DNA of 64,000 nucleotides. Source: Bradysia coprophila (lineage: Eukaryota > Arthropoda > Insecta > Diptera > Sciaridae). Below are positions 35,060 through 46,499 of the stretch, in pieces. Numbering within the stretch: the first letter of the stretch is position 1; each line of letters starts with the position of its first letter. The stretch covers positions 15,284,001-15,348,000 of the forward strand of contig NW_023503493.1 in NCBI RefSeq assembly GCF_014529535.1, written 5' to 3'. The notes beneath the pieces are model-generated. The model saw nothing but the letters and a program-made list of their open reading frames with translations. It made no database searches and was not told the origin of the DNA. Made by a program: the position numbers and the translations under genes.

Positions 35060-36489
35060 TCAAAGTAACTCAAAGTCATCGTCAACTAATTTAGATTGTG
35101 TTGGCAATGGTTTTTCGGTGTATGGCGGTGGAGGATCATCGTTGACCCTTGCCAGTTCGGGAGCAGTTGGTTGATAGGAGCTGATAGTAGGCTGAACGGG
35201 ATAGGAAACACTACGAAACGGTATATTACCAATGACCAATGGAGACGATGCAACCAAGTTGAATCCAACACCAGACACTTTCATTTCCAGCTGATGCAAA
35301 GAGATCATCATTTTTAACGGTGTTCGATGCATTTTTATGGTCTCTTTAAAGTTAACTTACCACCAATTTATATTTGACATTTATAATGCGACATCGTCCC
35401 AATGTTGATGGTTCGATTTGTGGCACTCTTAAAGTATTATCTTGCCACATGTGGTCTGCCACGAGCAATATACTCTATTTCCTATGCAAAACACCAAAGG
35501 TAGGTGAACCGAGAACCGATAATAACAAGGACTATACCTTATGAATGGATAGGCATTCCGTCACAGTTCTGTCACTTTTATTGAATATTTCCGCAATGAA
35601 TGGTACATATTCCCCGGGAACAGCACCTCCTTTAGGAATACGTAACGTGATGTCCAATGGTCCACTTTGAAAAATAACACCAAATGTTTTGCACGCCTTA
35701 ACAATGATTGGTACTTGGGCCGTAGGCTCAACGTTTAAGTCAACAACGCTAACAACTTGAAAAAATGCGAGCGATTTGTAATCAAAGGCCCAGGATTTAC
35801 CGATCACCATCTCCAATGAGTATTCAATTGATCCGAATTCACCAACAAATGACGAAGGCAATCCGAATGGCAAAGTAAATTGGAAAGGGTAAGTGAATCG
35901 GCCACTCTTAATTGTCCATTCGCCTCCATCTAGAAACACAATTGTACCGATGATTATTGATTATGGTCGATGTAGACGTTATAGAGTCGACTCACCATAG
36001 CCCAAAATGTTCAACGTAATATCCAGATAAGTTTCTTCCTCACTGTATTCCACATCAATGTATTCGGAACTGGATGACGAAGACGTGGAATGGTGATGAT
36101 GGGTATGCTGCGAATGGAGCTTCAGAGTATTGGAATGTGCACTGGTTTTTAAATCAAAAAGAAGAGGAAATAATTAAAATCGCAGCCCATCCGGCGAGTT
36201 TATATTTATTTTTAAAGTGAATCATTACCCAATCGAATCATGAAATCTTTGCTCTTTCTCCGTAAATTTTACTTTTCCCTTTCCGTGAATTCGTAGTTTC
36301 AGACCTATTACGCAGTATAGTCACAACATTGATTCATCAAAGGATTGCACAGTAATGGATCTAGTAAGTACCTTTCACTTTTACGTCCGAGTCTGAAGTG
36401 ACAACTATGTTTCCGTTCAAAGTTTCGCCTGGAAAGTAATAGTTTCTATTGGTGGTGTTGACCAGATTTATTTGACTGTGAAGACCCAT
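35060..36489 (-). CDS. Arrestin domain-containing protein (alpha-arrestin, ARRDC type)
   Basis: Six exons: 36489-36372, 36304-36229, 36141-35996, 35929-35538, 35474-35361 and 35290-35060, about 358 residues. The N-arrestin fold is shown by FPGETLNGNIVVTSDSDVKV and LKLRIHGKGKVKF, a His/Ser-rich loop (HSQHTHHHHSTSSSSSS) and FTYPFQFTLPFGLPSSF. The C-arrestin fold is shown by GPLDITLRIPKGGAVPGEYV, TLRVPQIEPSTLGRCRII and VKYKLV. The tail holds PPPPYTEKP, a PPxY motif that binds WW domains of Nedd4-family ubiquitin ligases, as in ARRDC adaptors of receptor endocytosis. Usually two PPxY motifs occur, but I see one. Introns are mostly 55-80 bp. Which of the many dipteran paralogues this matches is not resolved. 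Confidence 0.9.
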
Positions 36490-37339
36490 TGCAGTCTATA
36501 GTGAACAATAACAACTGATTCTGAAAATGAAATAGAAATTTATGTTGTTTCTCGATCTTCTGGTAGTTTGAACTGAATTATAGTCGTAAGAGAAGCATTC
36601 AATTTGAAGAGAAATCTGTTATCAGAATTATGAATCATCCGAAGAGTCATCCGAATCAAATGTTGTGAAATGTTATGAGCCGAAACAAAATTTTAATTGT
36701 TCGATGCTGATCTGTACTAATAACCTGATCCTATTTTCCTTTGCAGCAATTGGGCAAATCTATTTCACTTAAATCCGTATACGGTTTTGACCACGAAAGG
36801 TAATTTGAACTGTTTAAAATTTGATCATCTTCTAAAATGCAACAAACTGCACGAAACCAACATATGGAACGAAATGTCAATGCAGATGCAGATCGTACTT
36901 GTATTCGTTGCACATCGCCGGTATTACACACCCATGTAGCCTGAAAGTATGCTACACAAAATCGGAAAATAATCTGTAAGTAGCAAGTTCTTTAGGTCGA
37001 GAGAGGACAGAGGATAATACAAAGGGCGTTTGCGTAACGTGTTTATAACAAGACTCAGAAGGATACTCACTTAAGACATTTCCTTTCAGTTTCAGAGTCT
37101 TCGAAGGACTTTCTATCATCACTTAGCTCCTAGGTAAAAGCATGAAATCAACGACGTTTTTGCACTTATTGGTTTTATGTAAAGTAAAGACTTATTTAGC
37201 TTCCCTTATTTAAAATCGAAATATTTTTATTGAACAGAGAAATATAGCGTCATTACAATCAGACTGAGTAAATACTTATATTCACAGACAAAGTCACAGA
37301 TTAAATAAAATTAGTAAAGACAACATTCCATGAACACAA
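36490..37339. other. Spacer between arrestin-domain gene and SARAF
   Basis: A 53-bp plus-strand segment at 36747-36799 sits between a strong acceptor (ttttcctttgcag) and a donor (gtaatt) and reads QLGKSISLKSVYGFDHE. It could be an exon of an unseen gene or an upstream noncoding exon. An AATAAA for SARAF on the minus strand lies near 37226-37231. Nothing else was recognised. Confidence 0.4.
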
Positions 37340-38227
37340 TTATCGCCTTTTAGTTGATGCAAATCCAGTGGATGTTGATTTTGTGGCGCTTCCCCCACTA
37401 CTACCCCGACGTAAACTACCGAAAGACGAATAACCAGATGCAGCGGGATTATTCCAGAACGAACTTTGTCGATGGTCACGTCTACCGTATCCATTGTTGC
37501 GATTCGATCCAAACAAATACCCAAGGATACCACCAGTTGCCATACCACTGAAAAATCCTGGACCATTCGAGTTTCCTGGATTATTTGAAGTTCCCGTCGA
37601 TGACGTTCCGAATGATGTATCGCTGGTACCACAAAAGTCTGGTCGGAAGCCAGGAGGAGGTGGAGCCGATGGATTGAACGATGATCCTCCACTGGTATTA
37701 TCTCGTTGTTCACTTGTTTGGCTTGGTCGAAGATAGAAGTACAACGCAATGGCCCCACCGATAAACAAAATTGTTAGAAATGTTGAACCCCTGTCCCCAT
37801 TTGTGCTATGCGAGCTCTGAGGCGATGATGGGAAATAAGAACTGGACGTTTTTGATACTTCTGCGATTGTATATTCAAGACCACACGATCCAACGAGAAT
37901 GTAATCATCTTCTGGATAATCGTATCCCTCGCATGACACTTCGAGCCGACCAAATTTGTAGTTCGACGGTAGTTCTGCTTTACATTCCCACTGTACGTCG
38001 TTGCCATCGAAGCCACGATTGTAGCACTGCGCGGTTTCAATTTGTGCCCGATTACATTGACCTCCGACACAAGTCAATTGTTTTACTGGGGCACTTCGCC
38101 GTGATGTAGTCCATTTGTCGGAATAGAGTGTCAATGTGTTGACGTCCTTCAAACGGATGCTATCCCGTTTCGCGGAAACACTGACGATTGCAAGCAGTAA
38201 CACGAAAATTGTGTCCTTTGAATTCAT
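37340..38227 (-). CDS. Saraf: Store-operated calcium entry-associated regulatory factor (SARAF/TMEM66)
   Basis: A single exon encodes 295 residues. The signal peptide MNSKDTIFVLLLAIVSVSA is followed by the luminal SARAF domain: IRLKDVNTLTLYSDKWTTSR, LTCVGGQC, RGFDGNDVQWECKAELP, FGRLEVSCEGYDYPEDDY and GSCGLEY. One membrane span (STFLTILFIGGAIALYFYL) leads to a cytosolic tail with APPPPGFRPDF, GPGFFSGMATGGILGYLFGS and a Ser/Gly-rich basic end. All of these are family hallmarks. SARAF sits in the ER and promotes slow inactivation of STIM-Orai calcium entry. The start is the Met opening the signal peptide. The gene is intronless here and is divergent from EMRE 1.6 kb away. Confidence 0.95.
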   Translation of the reverse strand: MNSKDTIFVLLLAIVSVSAKRDSIRLKDVNTLTLYSDKWTTSRRSAPVKQLTCVGGQCNRAQIETAQCYNRGFDGNDVQWECKAELPSNYKFGRLEVSCEGYDYPEDDYILVGSCGLEYTIAEVSKTSSSYFPSSPQSSHSTNGDRGSTFLTILFIGGAIALYFYLRPSQTSEQRDNTSGGSSFNPSAPPPPGFRPDFCGTSDTSFGTSSTGTSNNPGNSNGPGFFSGMATGGILGYLFGSNRNNGYGRRDHRQSSFWNNPAASGYSSFGSLRRGSSGGSATKSTSTGFASTKRR

Positions 38228-38721
38228 GGCACCGTGACAGTCACAAAATATAAATTTTATTAATTGATTCGGTAAGTAATTTGTAATTCGAAATGAAATA
38301 TGTTATCGTTTAGTCACTCCAACATACGCAAATGATATGACAGACAAATATTGGTTTAGAGAATATTTAACTAGAACAATTTACTCAAAAATAAGCTCCT
38401 GATGATTTACTGATGCAATAACAATAACAATGTTATCAACTGACGTGTATCAGTTGTCTTTTTTGGCCAATAGATGGCATGAGTAGTCCTATGTTACAAT
38501 TTTAAGAGGCATAATTGTTCCTCCTCAGACACACTCCAACATGATTCTTCTTAACAATTGATACTTGCTCCATCCAACGATCACAACTCAAAACAACTAG
38601 GAAATTCGGAAAAGCGCAATAATTTAAATTTGAACACACAAAATTTTGACTAAAATATGTAGATTTTCTGTTACTTATTTAGTGAAATCAACTTCTACAA
38701 TGTATGCACTGGTAATCAGCG

Positions 38722-38920
38722 TATAGGTTTGTTCCAAGTAACTGTAAACACGAACTTTGACAACTCGAACAACGACAATTTCATCCATAGCAACGTCGCT
38801 TACGTGATATTTCATACAAATCGACCAACGTCGCCTACGCGATTTACACTGAGGTATTATTGAGATTATGGTTATATGGATGAAATTTGACAATTCATAT
38901 GGCCTTGGAACAAACCTATA
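38722..38920. mobile_element. MITE, 199 bp, TA-flanked
   Basis: TATAGGTTTGTTCCAAG and CTTGGAACAAACCTATA are perfect inverted ends, compatible with a TA target duplication of Tc1/mariner type. The interior has a twice-repeated CAACGTCGC(C/T)TACG(T/C)GAT block. No coding capacity. Confidence 0.7.
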
Positions 38921-39867
38921 ATAAAGGCTGAAATCGTTTAAATTATCAAAAATTTATTTTATTATTTAGATCAAAAATTTGGCTGCCCATATGTCCCCTT
39001 TACTGAAAGTAGCATTTTAATCGAAATGACATCATTTTTGAAATCATTTTTCGGAAATGATTCGATTTAGTGTGACGCCATTTTATTATATTTTGATAAT
39101 GCTTAAACCTATTGCAGTTTGTTTTTTAACATTTGTGAAATTTAAAGATTTATTTTAAAAATTTGTGACCGCAATTCTAACCGAATCAGTGGCAGCTTTT
39201 CATATAATACGCTCTTGTGTTGTGATATTTTTGGTGTTGTCAGGAAAGTGAGCAGTTTTGTGAAAATTTTAGCTCAAAACAGAGATACTTTAATTTCATT
39301 ATTTTATCAAAATTTTATTAATTTCTGGAAAATGTAAGACCGCAATTCCAACGGCGAAAGTCCATATTACCTTTCTGAAGCATATTCGAATCATTTTATA
39401 TGACTTCCTAAGAGATACATCGACAGTTTTCGGGTCGTTTTTTCGGGTTTTGTGGTAGGAAAAAGTGCCGATGCCTCTTAAGCAGCCAGTTTTCTTTGAA
39501 TCTCACTGTAAAGTAACCGCGGGACTATACCTTGTCGTTTGCATAGAAATTTTAGAAATGTCCACGGAGTCTTCGTTAAATTGTCTTCAGACTTTATTTC
39601 TTTTTGATGAAATTGATCTGCAAGTACCAAATATTGGAAATATTCAAATATGTTTTACCACTTGACATACAGAGAGTGTGCATGGATCTTCGAACGCTTT
39701 TGAAAGAGAGAAAGAAGACTAGAGAGAACTTATTGACATTTTCATTTGTCAAACATTTTGTCACTTTTGCAAAAAAGTCTAAAAATAAAATCTGCGGGTG
39801 TGTGTGATTGTTGAAAAAAATTATTGAAAATTTCGTAGTTATCGCATCGAAAAACGAATAAAGAAAA
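38921..39867. other. Spacer upstream of EMRE
   Basis: AT-rich. GACCGCAATTC(C/T)AAC occurs twice (about 39167 and 39338), which may be old repeat ends. No gene or clear promoter element was seen. Confidence 0.4.
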
Positions 39868-40137
39868 ATGATTAATCTAATCCGTGTCAACGCTAGCAAT
39901 ATCATTAGAAATGCAATAACACATCCAACATCAACCACCGTACGGTACGGTGGTACGTTCTACCGTACGGGAGCTATCAAACCAATGCCAAAAGTGCTTC
40001 CATTCGGTTTCTTGGGCTTAATTGGATCTGTTGTACCAGGATTATTCATTGGAGCGGCAATTAGCAAAAGTGTGGCCAATTTCTTAGAAGAAAATGAATT
40101 ATTTGTGCCGTCCGACGACGATGATGACGAAGATTAA
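39868..40137 (+). CDS. EMRE: Essential MCU regulator, mitochondrial (EMRE/SMDT1)
   Basis: A single exon encodes 89 residues. A basic, hydroxylated N-terminus (MINLIRVNASNIIRNA) acts as presequence. Next comes YRTGAIKPMPKVLPFGFLGL, containing the conserved GAIKPxP matrix motif, and one membrane span with SVVPGLFIGAAISK (GxxxA/S packing). The tail is NFLEENELFVP followed by an acidic run DDDDDED, as in metazoan EMRE. EMRE bridges the MCU pore to the MICU gatekeepers in the inner mitochondrial membrane and is required for calcium uptake. AATAAA follows about 40 bp after the stop. Confidence 0.96.
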   Translation: MINLIRVNASNIIRNAITHPTSTTVRYGGTFYRTGAIKPMPKVLPFGFLGLIGSVVPGLFIGAAISKSVANFLEENELFVPSDDDDDED

Positions 40138-40817
40138 AGAATTTTTGCTTTTTTGTGTCAAACGTTTTTTCGATTCAATAAACAATGCAAAAAAAAATTT
40201 GACAAATTTAAATCGATTGAATTTTTTTTCTCAAAATGTAAAAAGCTTTTATTCATTTAACAACGTTTAGAATTTAATAAATTATTTTATTTTTTTAATT
40301 TTAATTTTAATTTTACGTGTCTTTTTCTAAGAAAAATCTTGCGAGAATTTACCAAAATACCGAATTAATGTAGACAGAACAGAAATTATAAAATTGAAAA
40401 GATTTTTTTTTGTTTCACATTGCTCTTCTTCCTGCCATCGAACTGCTAAGTTACTTTGTAAATAATTTTGAAATAAATTCAATTTGTAACTTGTTTACAA
40501 TTTTGGGCTTTCTATTTGTGTAATCGTTTCAACTTTCAACAAGAAATATTGATTATAAGTCGTTCAGCGAAAAAAACTATTAATTTTAAATCTTCCATAT
40601 GTAACTTAGTGACTAATTGTTGATAGAGGCTTTAAATCCATTTTTCGCTTTGAAACATGATGGCACATGTCCTACAGGTCAAAAATTATAAAAATGTCTT
40701 CGCCAAAAATAATTTGATTGGTTTCGTTGAACGCAAACGAATACATCGACACAACGAAAAAAAACGTCCCTAAATTTTACGGTTATAGCCGTAAGTCATT
40801 TCATTTACGATCCTATA

Positions 40818-41008
40818 CAGTGTTTAAGGAGAGCGATTTTTGACCACTTTGTTTAAACTGGTCTCGGGGTCACAACGTCAAAATGAGAGAAATCACATAC
40901 AAACTTAAACTGGGCTCAACTCTCAATTTCTTTTTCCATTGATGAATATTTGCCAGCTGACACCGAGACCAATTAAATTTAACTGGTTTTCGCTCTCCTT
41001 AAACACTG
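40818..41008. mobile_element. Tc1/mariner-type MITE (191 bp)
   Basis: Inverted ends CAGTGTTTAAGGAGAGCGA and TCGCTCTCCTTAAACACTG are flanked by TA on both sides. CAGTG termini with TA duplications fit Tc1/mariner. A second inner pair (ACTGGTCTCGG with CCGAGACCA) is present. No transposase. Confidence 0.8.
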
Positions 41009-41468
41009 TATAAAGGCAAACCTGATGGATGCCAAAAGTCTCGAACTTGTGTTAATAATCAACTAAGAAAAGTCGTTAGCTCACATCTTATATTGCAAAC
41101 CATGACAATCTAGTCGAGCTTTAAGATGTCATAACTCACGTTGTCGGGCTTTGTTGTCACTAATCATACTACTGCTTAAGCGATTTCAACCAACGCACTG
41201 GACAGTGCTATGTTTCAGCCTATAAATATGTTAACATCAAAATATTGCTTGATCAACGCAGTTCAAGCATGAGTGGTACTCATTGGAAGCACTTTTGCTT
41301 GAAGTGCGTTGAACGATGGATACCTTTTAACAACATTCTCGTAGTATGGGAGATTCCACTAAGAATACGGAATGTAAACTTTACACTGTAAAGTACGGCA
41401 TTAATAATTATAAATGGCTTATTCGAGCCTATTAGGAAATTTGTTCCGAGGCCATATTTAATAATAAT

Positions 41469-41669
41469 ACGGCAGAGTTAAATAAACCAGGCAGGTGCGG
41501 TTCATTTTTGAAACGTCAAATAAGGGACCTAACCCACTGTATGAAAATGAACTCAAATGAACACTGACATAAGTTGAAAAATTTAATTCGCAAAACACCA
41601 AGGCTACTAGATCATTCAGGTCCCTAGTCAGATCAAGCGTTCCTGCCTGGTTTACTTTGCTCTGCCGTG
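41469..41669. mobile_element. MITE family A, copy 2
   Basis: It aligns over its whole length with 9245-9446: ACGGCAGAGTTAAATAAACC start, TCAAATAAGGGACCTAA interior, CTCTGCCGTG end. Flanks ATAATAAT (41461-41468) and ATAATTAT (41670-41677) differ at one base, supporting an 8-bp duplication. Confidence 0.8.
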
Positions 41670-42512
41670 ATAATTATATTAATTTTACAAAGAGTTAGTT
41701 TGTCACATATAGTTTGTCATGATCGCATGATGTTACTGACTGACTTTTTCGACTCCCATCAAGTAGTAGAACTTGCTACACGATTTTAACTGAAACCAAT
41801 AGAGAGTATTGCTGAAACTATTCAATTGAGAACTGCTTGAAAAGGTATTATTATTGTTGAAATATTTTTTAAATTGCGAAAACTTTTGCAAATTTTGCGA
41901 ATTTTTTCAAACTTTTGTTTGGATTTTACGTGTAAATTCAATTCTACACAATATGGCCAGGGCCATACGGTTTCGAATATCTGCTGTTTTAACCAATTTT
42001 AACCAATTTAAACGCTCGTTCATTTGTTTACACATTTTGTGAAAAACATTATGAATGCAAATAGTTCGCTAAAGTCGTAAAACGTAAGCTTGAATTCCAG
42101 ATACTTGCGCGCACGAGAACCAAACATTTTTTATTGAAATAAACAATGGAAAATTTCGAGTACAAATATGGCTTAGTTCAGAACAGTTGCACAAATAAAC
42201 TGTCTATCAATAGATAAATATTTTTCCACATTGGCCTAGCGACGACTTCGTCCTATCGTTCTTTGATTAAAGTTGTGACCCTCTCTAGCAACCTAATGGG
42301 TAATTTTTCCTAAAATCTGAACGTAATCACTAACACAGAAATAGGAAATTCTTTGTGGGTGGATGGGTATTATGCATCAGACCGTTTTTCACTTCATCAT
42401 TTTTTTAATTCTATCAATTCATGATCGTAAAACCCAAATGAGTAGATTTTCACTTGAGGCCGCAGGACGAGTTTCACTGTACAATGTACAAATCGTGTGA
42501 GTAAATGGGTTA

Positions 42513-42630
42513 TTTTCCTAATGCATGCTAGAAGGTTTTTTTTTAGCAAATTAGAGGTTTCTAGCTCAAGGCGGAGGCGAGTTTTGGAATCGAATTCGCT
42601 AAAAAATCCTTTTGGCATAAGTTAGGAAAA
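42513..42630. mobile_element. MITE family B, copy 2 (118 bp)
   Basis: TTTTCCTAATGCATGCTA on the left and GGCATAAGTTAGGAAAA on the right form the ends. AAGGTTTTTTTTTAGC, GAGGTTTCTAG and GGCGGAGGCGA lie inside, matching the complement of 20769-20848. Confidence 0.65.
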
Positions 42631-42743
42631 ACGTTTTTCTTGACCATTGACACAAAGTTTGCGATATTTCAACAATAGTAAAGAAAAAACGTTTATTAGT
42701 AAAATTAAAACTTTCGTTGTCTTTTCTTTTAGAAAAACGCTGT

Positions 42744-43063
42744 ATGCTAATAGCTATGCATAAGTGATTTTTGTGCCACTCAGCATCATAATATGCAAAA
42801 TTTGCAAACTTTAGAGGCCTCTATGGCATAAAACGTTGTATGAATCTAGAGCCTAAAAAAGTACTTTGCACTCGATGTCATAATAGTTGTTTATGACATC
42901 GATTGCAAAGTACTTCATTAGGCTCTAGATGTGTAATAAAATTATGCCACGAGGTCGCAGACCGTGTGCCATCGTGAGCCTAATAAACTACTTTGAACCG
43001 ACATCTAAAGTTTGCAAAATTTGCATATTATGATGCTCAGTGGCATAAATAACTATTAGGCAC
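42744..43063. mobile_element. Nested fold-back element (about 320 bp)
   Basis: Outer arms: GCCACTCAGCATCATAATAT with GCAAAATTTGCAAACTTTAGA, against their complements at about 42998-43045. Inner arms: ATCTAGAGCCTAA, AAAGTACTTTGCA and CGATGTCATAA against complements at 42893-42930. No coding capacity. Confidence 0.75.
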
Positions 43064-43491
43064 ACGATGTGTATTGTCAAATCCACAAATCTACTTTTCG
43101 TCACTTAGTTAAAAAAATTATTTAGCTGAAGGAGATGTTGAAAGGTGAGCGTTGCTTGGTAAGTCTTTAAGTCTTTATTAACTCCATTGGGGATCTGAAC
43201 TGATATTACTGGGTTTTTGTCCAGCGAGTCGAATGCCATCCGATGTATCATGGGAGGGGTGTTAAATTAGTGTCCTTTCTCCATTTAGACAGATTATCGT
43301 GAAGAATTGTTACTTCGCAATTATTTCTTCCCCATAAAAGTACAGGTCGCTTTACCTACCCCTGGTACACTTCCCCAATTTATTACTGTAGCAGATGAAA
43401 TAGCAACATATAAGTGAAACATTACATATCATTGCTTGATTTTAATTTTATTTAATCAATTTCGAAAAATGAACAGTGGTACATTAACAAG
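43064..43491. other. Spacer, nothing recognised
   Basis: AT-rich sequence downstream of the secreted-protein gene. Its minus-strand poly(A) signal candidates are the ATTTTATTT cluster near 43442-43456. No other feature was seen. Confidence 0.4.
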
Positions 43492-46434
43492 TTAAGCGAT
43501 TGGACACGTAATATCATTGTCGAGACCAAACTGCGAAAGCAAACCTTTAGTATTATCAAGGATGGCAGTAGCTTGAAGTACTTTTTGATATGTTTGGTCC
43601 TGTGTTTGCCTAATGGTCTCCAAATATTTGTTGCTAACACATCGCAATGACGACAAATCGCCTTCACACTGTTGTTTACCGGCTGCGAGCAAACTATTTT
43701 CACCTGTAAGTCGAGTATTCTCAGTTTCAGACGCACTTAAACGGGCTGTAACGGAATTAAGATCGTTCAAGCAATTGTTCTGGTTTGATTGGCATGTTGT
43801 TAGTTGGAATTCGAGCGATGATGTACTGTCACCACAAACGGTTAGCTGTTTCGTTTGATTATCAATGGTAATTTGCAATGTATTGATAGTTATTTGGAAG
43901 TTATCGACTTCATCCTGGCAGCTCTTGGTCTGTGATTGAGCGTCAATGACAGCCTGGAAGAAATAAGTAAAAAGCAAATTGAAGAAAAGCCAATATAGAT
44001 AGAAAAGGAATCAGAGTATTACCTGTTGCGATAGTTCAAATTGGTGAGTTATGTCGTTGATATTCAAAACGTAGTTCTTATTTTCAATGATGCAGGAATT
44101 TTTAAGGTCGATTTCAGATTGGAGTGAAACCTGGCACTGACCGTAGGAGATTTGTAGGTTGTTAATAGTGGTTTCATAATTGTTTATAATTGTTGTCTTC
44201 TCATTTTGAATTATCGTTACTTCATTTCTACAGTCGAAAGAAATAGTCTGTTCGTTCTTGTAATTCTGTTCAAATATAACGAGTTGTGCTTGGCAATGTA
44301 GAAGATCTGCTGCAACCGCATTATGGCGCATCAATTCTTCGTAATCTCTCTTCTGGTCTTCGTTATATTCGTTGATCTGAATTTGCAAGGCTTGATTAAC
44401 TTTACCTAACTCAAGTTCACAATTGGAGAAGCTTGTCTGGGTGATCTCCCAGCTTTGTTTTATAGATAAATAGTCAATCGATAACTGGTTCTTGCTATCT
44501 TGGCATTTGGTAAGCTTGTCCGTAATTTCCTTAACGTTCTTCTTCAAATCGTTGTTACTGTATGTCAGGGTTTCAACATTTTTGTTGCAGCTTTCCGAAT
44601 TGACAATAAGAATTGAATATTTATGTTTCAATTCCGTTAATTCTTTTTCGTTTACTTGAGTGACGGACGTAATCTGCTGAATATTGCTTTGTAAATTAAT
44701 AATGGTGGTTTGACTCTGTTGATAATTGAACTCTAATTTGATGTTGACTTGCTTCAATTGCTCTAGCGAAATGGAAATTTGTTCGTATTGAGTTTTCCAC
44801 GATTGCAATTCAATGGTGATTTGGTTGTAAGTTGTTTGCAGTATAAAATATTCGTTGGTGGACTTCTGAAGTTGACTTCTCAACACGGCAATTTCTGCGT
44901 TGGCAGCGTCTAATTGCAATTGGATTGCATCACAGTTGCCTTTACCGTTTCCATTCCCATTACCGTTTCCATTCCCATTACCGTTTCCATTCCCATTACC
45001 ATTTCCATTACTATGTCCGTTTCCATTACCATGTCCGTTTCCATTACCGTGACTGCTTCCCCCACTGCCCTGGTGACTGCCAGAATGCCATTCGAAGTGC
45101 CAGTTGTTATCTTTCTTTTCTTTAGAATTTCGTTCTCGAGAATCATCATCCCTCTTACCGCCTTTGCCACCTCCGCATCCTTTTTTATCTCCGCCATTTT
45201 TGTCTTTACCTTCGTTAGAATTTCGTTCTTTAGAATCATCGTTCTTATTATCGCCTTTGCCAGCACTGCATCCTTTTTTATCGTCTCCGTCTTTTCTTTC
45301 TTTAGAATTTCCTCCGCCGCACGGTCTATTATGTTTACCTTCATTTGAATCTCGTTCTCCAGAATCATCATCCCTCTTACCGCCTTTGCCACCTCCGCAT
45401 CCTTTTTTATCTCCATCTTTTTTGTCTTTACCTTCATTAGAATTTCGTTCTTTAGAATCGTTGTCCTTTTTATCGCCTTTGCCAGCACTGCATCCTTTTT
45501 TATCGTCTCCGTCTTTTCTTTCTTTAGAATTTCCCCCGCCGCACGGTCTATTATTTTTATCATCATTGTTATCACCTTTACCACCACCACAACCTTTTTT
45601 ATCGTCCTCTTTTGAGTCTTCCTTAGAATTTCCATGATTTCCTTTTCCTTTACCTTTATCATCATTTCTTTCTCCAGATTTTCCTTTTCCAGAACATGGG
45701 GTAGAAGAAGAAGAAGATGAAGAAGTCTTAGTAATAGTTGTAGTGTAACCGCCTTGTGCAGAAGCCGTTTTTATGTTACCGTTACTGCGATCATCATCAT
45801 CATCTTTTCTTTCTCCAGATTTCCCTTTTCCAGAACATGGGGTAGAAGAAGAAGAAGTCTTAGTTATAGTTGTAGTGTGACCACCTTGTGCAGAGGTTGT
45901 TTTAAAGTTGCCGTTACTGCGATCATCATCATCGTCTTTTCTATTTCCCGAGCTTTCGGAATGAGAAGACGATGATTTAACTACGGTTACAGTTTGTCCA
46001 GAGTGACCAGAACCGCCACCAAAACTGTTCCCAGATTCAGAAGACGATGATTTAACTACCGTAGTATATTGTCCTCCGGATTGTCCAGATCCAGATGAAG
46101 ATGAGGATGTGCTGACCTTTTTGATAGTTGTAGTTTGCCCAGTTTGTCCACCAGAGTTTCCAAAGGAATTTCCAGAACTGGATGACGAAGAATAAACTAC
46201 ATGTCCCGAATTTCCATTTAAATGTCCATTTGACGATGATGAAGAAGAGGTACTGGTAGTAGTCACTGTTTTTCCTCCTTTACTATACGTTACGGTACTA
46301 GTTGGAATACCATGCACCTATACATTTTTTTAAAATTAAATATTGTTAGAGTTCTTATTTGTAAAATAAATAAAAAAAATTCTCATTACCTGTGCGCAAT
46401 ATAGCACAACAGCTGCGAAGAAAAAGATCTTCAT
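43492..46434 (-). CDS. Large secreted low-complexity and coiled-coil protein (silk, saliva or DNA-puff-like)
   Basis: Three exons, 46434-46390, 46317-44023 and 43953-43492, join in phase 0 into 933 residues. The first exon encodes just a signal peptide (MKIFFFAAVVLYCAQ). Approximate regions: 16-230 Ser/Gly/Thr-rich, with TTTITKTSSSS units and a roughly 48-residue duplication. 231-433 is a charged Asp/Lys/Gly/Cys region with a 74-residue (222-nt) repeat containing KKGCGGGKGG and GNSKERKDGDDKKGC. 434-476 is a Gly-Asn/His run. 477-933 is Gln/Asn-rich coiled coil with single Cys residues at long regular spacing (about 14). Signal peptide, Cys-linkable coiled coil and sticky Ser/Gly blocks suggest an extracellular fibre or glue protein. 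Sciarid DNA-puff genes are described as secreted coiled-coil proteins, so kinship is possible but untested. Confidence 0.8.
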
Positions 46435-46493
46435 GATGGTGCTTCGACAAAAAATATTTTGTAAATTAAATAAATGTTCACGCAAATCGACTT

Positions 46494-46499
46494 CTTATA
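46494..46499 (-). promoter_or_regulatory. TATA box of the secreted-protein gene
   Basis: TATAAG (in ACTATAAGAAG) lies 60 bp before the ATG on the minus strand. That leaves a 5' leader of about 30 nt if transcription starts 25-30 bp downstream. A close TATA box and very short leader fit a strongly expressed secretory-gland gene. Confidence 0.5.

Noticed and set aside
37294-37758. 154-codon frame overlapping the SARAF tail
   Set aside because: It is a shadow of the SARAF coding region in another frame. SARAF has full family support.
44914-45665. Long open frames of 140-250 codons on both strands and in a second frame over the repeat region of the secreted protein
   Set aside because: They arise from repeat composition. 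The signal peptide, splice sites and phases all support the minus-strand 933-residue frame only.
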